NCBI GenBank assembly: GCA_025403435.1 | Contig: CM046341.1 | Span: 8,455,219-8,519,218 of the forward strand | Origin: Artocarpus heterophyllus | Taxonomy: Eukaryota > Streptophyta > Magnoliopsida > Rosales > Moraceae | Length of the DNA: 64,000 bases | Direction: 5' to 3' | Made by a program: the position numbers and the translations under genes | Shown: piece by piece, positions 58,300-64,000 of the stretch | How positions within the stretch are numbered: position 1 is the stretch's first letter | How the letters are laid out: the number at the start of each line of letters is the position of its first letter | Notes under the pieces: generated by a model | Told to the model about the DNA's origin: nothing | Seen by the model: the letters and a program-made list of their open reading frames with translations, nothing else | The model's database searches: none

Positions 58300-61200
58300 T
58301 TATACCTCATCCACTACAGGTGGGTAAATTATTGTTCTCCAGCACAACCCGAACCAGAAGACAAAGAAAGACAGGCAGATTACGCAAGTGGCAACGGCAA
58401 GCGCGAGGGATGGTGCTAAAACCACAAACGTGCCGGTGATGAATGCCATCACCATCGCCATCATCGAAACCATCGTAAAAAGATAAGCCATTGCTAGGTA
58501 GATTCTCTTACCTTCCTCATCTTCCCTTACGTTTATGAAAAGCTGGATGAGTACGGAGATACTGGAGAGAACCATGGCCATGGTGTCTGCTATAATGAAC
58601 GCTTGGAAAGCAGTGTTCTGCCTCATAACTGCTGTGCCGCGGAGTGCCACGTTGTCGTCGTCGCTACTGACATAGCCCCCTGGCATGGTAAAACCTGCTG
58701 CGAACGTCATGGTGGCGATGATTGTTGCCGCTACCAGACTAGATTGTTGATATTTCTCAAAGTTAAAGCTGTCCTTCAGATTTTCACGGGCTTCATATGT
58801 TTTTTCTGTTTGTGATTCTTTTTTTTTGGAAGGAATTATTTGTGCTTCCAGATCTTCTTTGTCTTCATCAATTAATATTCTGGTTCCAATTAATACGTTT
58901 TCTGCTCTTAAACGTTCTAACAGAAGCTCACGATTCTGCGCACACATCATGAACATTTATGAAATGAGCTTTAATGTTGCAAACTATTCGTATTAATTAA
59001 CAAAATATTAGCTACCACTAAGAAGAAAAATCGAAAAGCTTTGTTTAAATTGAAATTGAAAATTGTCAGGGTTAATTTTGTTTTGTAGTGAGTGGTATTT
59101 GTTCGACGTTAATATTTATCAGATTCATCGAAGTTGATAATGTACTTCCGTACATTTTTTTTGGTTAAGGAAAAATCTTACAACTACACATTTAGATGTT
59201 GGAAGAGATTATAGAGGATTGATACATACTTTTTTTTTTATAGTTATTTTTTAACTAATTGGGGTGGTGGATTTGAATTCTCCATCAACTAGAATTATTA
59301 TCAACTTCAAAGCCAACCAGAACCAACTGAAATGGACGGACCAATTTTAGTCGGTAATCGGTCGATCCTCCCCTCCTTTTGGTCGGTCCTTGGTTTCCAA
59401 ACATTGAGAAACTGAGAGGTCGGTCGTCAGACGAAAACAACTATTCGGTGTTAGCAACCCTCAACATAATGGTGAGTGTCAAATTATGGTTAGACTAATT
59501 CTAGGGATTACTGTTTCTTGTACTTTTTTTTTTGAATGCATCGAGATGTTTTCCCAAACCTAGATTTTCTTATTTAAGTGATCACACTTATTATTTATAT
59601 TTTTGTAATATTTTTTTTGTTGTAATAACAAGATACCATTTTAGCATTTCTCTGCACAATTAAAGTTTTTTACCATTTGTTAGGTCTTCTATATGTATAT
59701 ATATATGGCACTTACCCCCTCAACGGTCATAGCAATGTCATACGCATTCTGGTTTTCCTTGTTGACGGCCATCTTATCCACCCCTCTAGTGAGAGAAATC
59801 AAAGCCTCTTGAATCTCTATAAAGCCAAGTCTTGTGGCAACATGGAGAGGCGTGTTTCCTTTAAAATCTTTTCCATTCAACAGATTACTTAATGAAGGGT
59901 TATTCAGGATTACTTTTACTGCTAAGATGCTATTGCTATTGACAGCAAAGTGAAGAGCGTTCCATCTTCTATGGTCGACCAATTCGCCACAATCGGGGCA
60001 ACTTGAAAGGATTTCCGACATCATCTCGTGGTTGCCATTGGAGGCTGCAAGATGAAGAGGTATCCTGCCTTTTTTGTCCTTGATGTAGGCTGCATTTTTA
60101 TCCTTTCTTAACAAGTCCTTTGCAATCGGCATAAAATTTAGGTGTACTGCAAAGTGAAGTGGAACCCAACCTCTGTCGTCTTCGTGTTTGGTTAGATGTC
60201 CCATTCTTTCTAAAATTTTCTCTGTCATGACTAAAGAAATACAAAAAGTTCAGAGCTTAAGGATGAAATTTACTATATCAATATCCGTCCCTTTGTTACA
60301 AGTTATTTTTAACACGTTCCACGTTTAAAAATTTCAGATCCCATGAAAAATATATCAAAATCTAATAGTTTGAAAATACGGTGCAATATGGATAAGTTAA
60401 AATTTGTAAGTTTTATTACGTAAAAATAACTAATAATTCAATAATATTTTCTATTTTTTTAAGAGAGAAGGAGGAAAATAGCATATTCATTATAATATTT
60501 TAGCAAAAGGTTTATTAAATAACAGAATACTCGAATTATATCTTTTTCACATGTATTAAGATATCCAAAATGCCCCACACTGAGCTCTCAAAAACAAAAT
60601 GCCCCATAGTAAAAGTATAATTTCAGTTTTCTCTCAAATCTCTCCATCTCTCACTCACTCACTCTCTCTCTCGCTCCAAAAAAAAAAAAAAAAAAGGAAA
60701 AGAATATAACATGTTAAAGAAGAGATAGAGCAAGCCAAAAGCAAAGACAAGGTGGAAAATGCTAAAATTGGAAATGTCGATATGACAATTTGAAAAAGCC
60801 GAAATTGTAGTAAATAATATTTTTAGAAAAAAAATTGAGAAAGTAAATAGAAAATTTTAGAATATTTAAAATAAATAGATATTATTAAGGTAAATAAAAA
60901 TTAACCATGTAAGATGTTATTTATTTTAAATATTTAAAAAAACTGGTATTTACTTTAAGTTAAAAAAAAAATCTGTTATTTACCGCTGTTTTTTGTATTG
61001 AAAAATGAAAAACTCAAACTCAAAGATCAATAAAGTCCAAAGGTAAAAGAGAATACTGATTTATCTATTGAGTGAGGGATTGAGGAGCACAAACAAGTAA
61101 TTATGTCAGTGTAACACTTTTTTTTTAAGCTTTCAACACTGGTCTGTACAGGCTTCGTGCAAGTACTTAAATATTTTTTTGGTTGAACAGTATCCCTAAT

Positions 61201-62115
61201 TTTACCCCTCTTAGAAATCCAACTATGGAGGTTCTAACCTTTTACCCTCCTTCCAACTACTGGATTATATATAGATATACTAAAAATAAAATAAGAGAAG
61301 TTGCAGTAAATAATATATTTTCAGAACTTATTAAAATAAATGGTAAGTTTTGAAAATATTTATAATAACTATTTACTCCGGTAAATAATTCTCATATAAT
61401 TAAACTAGATGTCCTTAACACTAGTCGTTAAAAACCATCTAAAAAAAGAGTTGATTAAAAAAAAAAGGTTTAGTATTAGAGGCATAAAATACCTACCAGC
61501 ACTGTTACTTATCACCGCCGCATGCAGCACGGTTCTTCCACGGGGGCCTCCGGTTGCCAGCGGCAACGAGCACTTCTCCAACATCAAGCTCACCAACTGC
61601 TCGTGCTTTCTCTCTGCCGCCATGTAAAGCGGCGTCTCCCCGTCCTTGTTGGCGACGTAGTACTCATGAAGCCCAGAACAATCTTCATCAACCAACACCC
61701 TCACAACCTCAACATGTCCAAACCGCACGGCCTCATGCAACGCCGTGTCCTTATCAAAGTTCCTCGTCCTCACCATCGCCTTTGCCGCTTCCTTACCGCT
61801 CTCAATATCATTATCATGGTGATCAGCCTTTGCTCGAGCGATGAGAAGCTTCACTATCCTTTCTTGGCCGTACCTTGCGGCCACGTGCAGCGGAATGTCT
61901 CCGCTGTTGTTGGCCCGACGGAGAAGCGCCGGATAGAGGTTAAGGATCTCTTCGACGAAGAAGGTTTCGTCAGTTGTGGAGGATGTGATGTGAATGTGGA
62001 GGACAGTGTTTTTTTCTGGAGTTAGTAGTCGGTGAAGTTGGAACTCGGACTCATTGGTTTTCTTGAAGGCTTCGATTTTGCCTTCCTTGGCGGCTTTGTA
62101 GAGATTGGGATCCAT
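58300..62115 (-). CDS. Ankyrin-repeat membrane protein with PGG domain (ACD6/ITN1 type), three exons
   Basis: Proteins of this plant family sit in the plasma or endo-membranes and act in salicylate-linked immunity and cell death (ACD6) or salt stress (ITN1). The specific role here is unknown. Exons on the minus strand are 62115-61497, 60230-59716 and 58935-58300, all with GT-AG borders and matching phases, giving 589 residues, a usual length. Residues 36-378 hold about nine ankyrin repeats (SGDIPLHVAARYGQE, KDTALHEAVRFGH, DGETPLYMAAERKH, GRTVLHAAV, KGRIPLHLAASNG, GNTPLHVATRLG). Residues 379-440 are a charged linker. The PGG domain follows from about 443, with TFAAGFTMPGGY at 455-467 and about four membrane segments (near 445-460, 490-515, 525-550, 555-580), ending YPPVVDEV. 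The ATG at 62115 opens MDPNLYKAAKEG, a typical start. A damaged copy lies upstream in the window. Confidence 0.93.
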
Positions 62116-62196
62116 TATAATGGCTGACGACTAAGTAACTATTTTAGGAAAACTTTTACACTCCGGTTGAAAATAATTCTAAAAACAACTCTCTGC

Positions 62197-62203
62197 TATA
62201 TAA
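62197..62203 (-). promoter_or_regulatory. Putative TATA box of the ankyrin-PGG gene
   Basis: On the minus strand the sequence reads GTTTATATAGC, about 85 bases upstream of the ATG at 62115, a normal distance for a plant TATA box with a short leader. There is no other evidence for the transcription start. Confidence 0.5.
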
Positions 62204-63790
62204 ACACGCTGGTTGGTGTAGATTCTTTCCTTAAAGGTGTAAAGAAAGGAAAACGTGATACAGGAAGCAAAGAAGGAGCCTCTGGAGTTTGGGAACATAG
62301 TTTATACCGAGAGTTTGAATCAAATTTCATGGGAGAGAACACTGAAACAAATATTTTCAACCCTAATTTCATGGTTTAAACACGTTTGAAAAGCCTCCTA
62401 ATCTTTATTCCTAACCTTTTTCCTGTAGCTACGTAGTCTTTTTTTCATAAGAAAAGAGGATCAAAAAGTCTGAACTATTGAGAGTTTAATGGATTATTTC
62501 CGTTATTACCTTTCATCAATTTGTCTTAAATTTTGGGAAGATGTTGGCAAGGAAGGTTGTTCCTTACCTTCTTTATTTCTACCTCTCTCAATAGTGCTCA
62601 ACTTGTATTGAATACAATAAATGCTCGGCTACAATCACTGCAAACTGTCATGATGAAAGGATAAACTCTCTTATTTTCATTGTTTTTTATTAGGATGTTT
62701 GACATTTTTAATTTCAACCAAGAGTTTTAGTTATTACAATATAAAACTCTTGCATACATGATACATGATAAAAAAAAGTTTTTAACCAAAATTAGCTCAA
62801 ACCATTGATTCAAAACTAATGCTCTTAAATCATATTTCATATATTGTATTTTTAAATTTTCTATTTAAAATGTATTGTATTTTTGAATTTTCTATTTTTA
62901 AACTATTATTAGCACTTACTTCCTTTTTTAGGTTCCATGATGGCTATATGATTGTTTTTTTGGTTGTATAAACTTTATGTCTTCTTTCTTTTCCCAGGCT
63001 GTTTAATATGTGATTTTGTGTTGTTTAATTTAAAATGCAAGATTTATTTTGATATGTTTTCTAGATAGAAAAAGACATTGTATTGTTAGTTTTTTCCCAC
63101 CATAGATATATTTTGTAGCAAATAGTAATGTACCAATATTAGCTACTTATTATTTCGTATAATTTATTTTTGGTTGGTTATTATTTCCTATAAGTTTATT
63201 TTATTAATGGGGTGTTTGGCAAGTTAGTTGGAGTCAATTAGTTCCAACTAACTATAGTATAAAGCTCTCAACAGTTACAGTAAAAAAGAAGAAGCAAAAG
63301 TTGCTATAGTATAACGTTATCACGTATTACAGTTTTCAAATAAAAATTTCAGTTAACCCAGACACCTATATCAAATCTATGCTTTATCTTAGTCAACTAT
63401 TAGTTTTTGACCACTTAAGTAACAATGTTATCCTTTAAAATTTATCACTAGACCTTGCTCATTTTATATTTTACAACTAGTCAAAATTGTCCCTTAAGTT
63501 GTCAAAATCGATGTGATCGAGAGGTATTATAATTTAGGATTAATTACATAATTTTATTTCCTAGTTTCAACTACTTCTCAATTTGTCTATTTGTTTTTAG
63601 AAATTACAAAAGTATCATTTGAATAATAAAAAATTATTTCAATTTCATTCCTATTAATAAAAAAATTTAGACAAAATAACATAACTGCCTTTAAGTAATT
63701 ATGAAAAGTATTTTATATGTTAAAAACATAAAAAATCCTAAAACATAACATTAAATTTCAAAAAAAAGGATTTTAAGAGCTCGTTTGGTT
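62204..63790. other. Intergenic, MITE-like sequences
   Basis: No gene was recognised. MITE-like cores lie at about 62695-62815 ('ttagttattacaatataaaactc') and 63210-63370. The rest is AT-rich. Confidence 0.45.
63210..63370. mobile_element. Short MITE, about 160 bp
   Basis: GGGGTGTTTGGCAAGTTAG at the left pairs loosely with CAGTTAACCCAGACACCTA at the right. The interior carries two inverted 'tatagtataa-g-t-tca' cores. It resembles the 45430-45576 element and the stretches at 295-443 and 47800-47940. Confidence 0.5.
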
Positions 63791-64000
63791 CGAGTATTTG
63801 AATAGAGTATTTGAATGAAGATTTAAATTTTTGTGAGAGAAAGTACGGTAGCAAAATAATTCAAACAGTGATTCGAACCACGAAACAAACGGGCTCTATT
63901 CGAGTATTTGAATAGAGTATTTGAATGAAGATTTAAATTTTTGTGAGAGAAAGTACGGTAGCAAAATAATTCAAACAGTGATTCGAACCACGAAACAAAC
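63791..64000. repeat. 110-bp tandem repeat running off the window edge
   Basis: 63791-63890 and 63901-64000 are identical over 100 bases, joined by 'gggctctatt'. The unit has inverted ends (GAGCTCGTTTGGTTCG near 63777 against CGAAC...GAAACAAACGGGCTC), as in hAT-type MITEs, so this may be a tandem or nested MITE. The array may continue beyond 64000. Confidence 0.9.

Larger units (their letters stand above)
56510..60440. repeat. Tandem duplication unit 2 (NRPE7 remnant plus ankyrin gene)
   Basis: This is the second copy of 48505-54905. Besides the loss of the NRPE7 coding exon, it lacks the hAT insertion and has its own inverted-repeat element at 57515-57775. The ankyrin gene continues beyond the duplicated part into exon 1 at 61497-62115, which unit 1 has lost. 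Confidence 0.82.

Noticed and set aside
59260..59460. Possible second hAT copy in ankyrin intron 2 ('tcggtcg' words)
   Set aside because: The motif resemblance to 53885-54545 is weak, and no paired ends or 8-bp duplication could be placed.

Overview
This window is nuclear DNA from a flowering plant, almost certainly a eudicot. It is very AT-rich and has few genes. Its genes carry spliceosomal GT-AG introns, and it holds a Ty3/gypsy element of the Tat type, several small DNA transposons, and plant gene families (UGT85-type glycosyltransferase, Pol IV/V RPB7-like subunit, ankyrin-PGG membrane protein). No bacterial operon, CRISPR array, rRNA or convincing tRNA was seen. The species cannot be fixed from the sequence; a rosid is plausible.

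Layout. 1-13 kb: no intact gene. It holds a decayed serine palmitoyltransferase LCB2 pseudogene (1920-2818), a Mutator-like MITE with 9-bp target duplications (3823-4729), and an inverted-repeat element inside a degenerate repeat array (6.9-8.0 kb). 13-29 kb: a head-to-tail duplication, originally about 6 kb. Each unit carries one two-exon UGT85-like gene. The first copy (14626-18139) is intact at 480 aa. The second (24079-27554) is a pseudogene with a frameshift, a lost splice acceptor, deletions and a stop codon at the start of its sugar-donor motif. The second unit was lengthened by a hAT element and a CACTA-like foldback element.

31-43 kb: a poly(A)-tailed retro-insertion, then a C-terminal fragment of an RPB7-like polymerase subunit gene split by an 8.9-kb Tat-type retrotransposon in minus orientation with perfect 5-bp target duplications. 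Next comes a second, divergent RPB7-like gene (43211-43808) broken by a one-base frameshift. 48.5-62 kb: a second head-to-tail duplication (offset about 8 kb) of an NRPE7-like gene plus a tail-to-tail ankyrin-PGG gene. Decay is reciprocal: unit 1 keeps NRPE7 (49740-50279) and has a wrecked ankyrin gene carrying a hAT insertion; unit 2 has lost the NRPE7 coding exon and keeps a complete three-exon ankyrin gene (complement 58300-62115, 589 aa).

Only three genes look functional: the UGT, the NRPE7-like subunit and the ankyrin-PGG protein. They do not form a pathway. They would act in small-molecule glycosylation, RNA-directed DNA methylation, and membrane-linked stress or immune signalling. The window's main story is tandem duplication followed by asymmetric decay and transposon insertion. 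One copy of a subunit of the transposon-silencing polymerases was itself interrupted by a retrotransposon. All family names rest on reading the translated sequence by eye; no database search was run.
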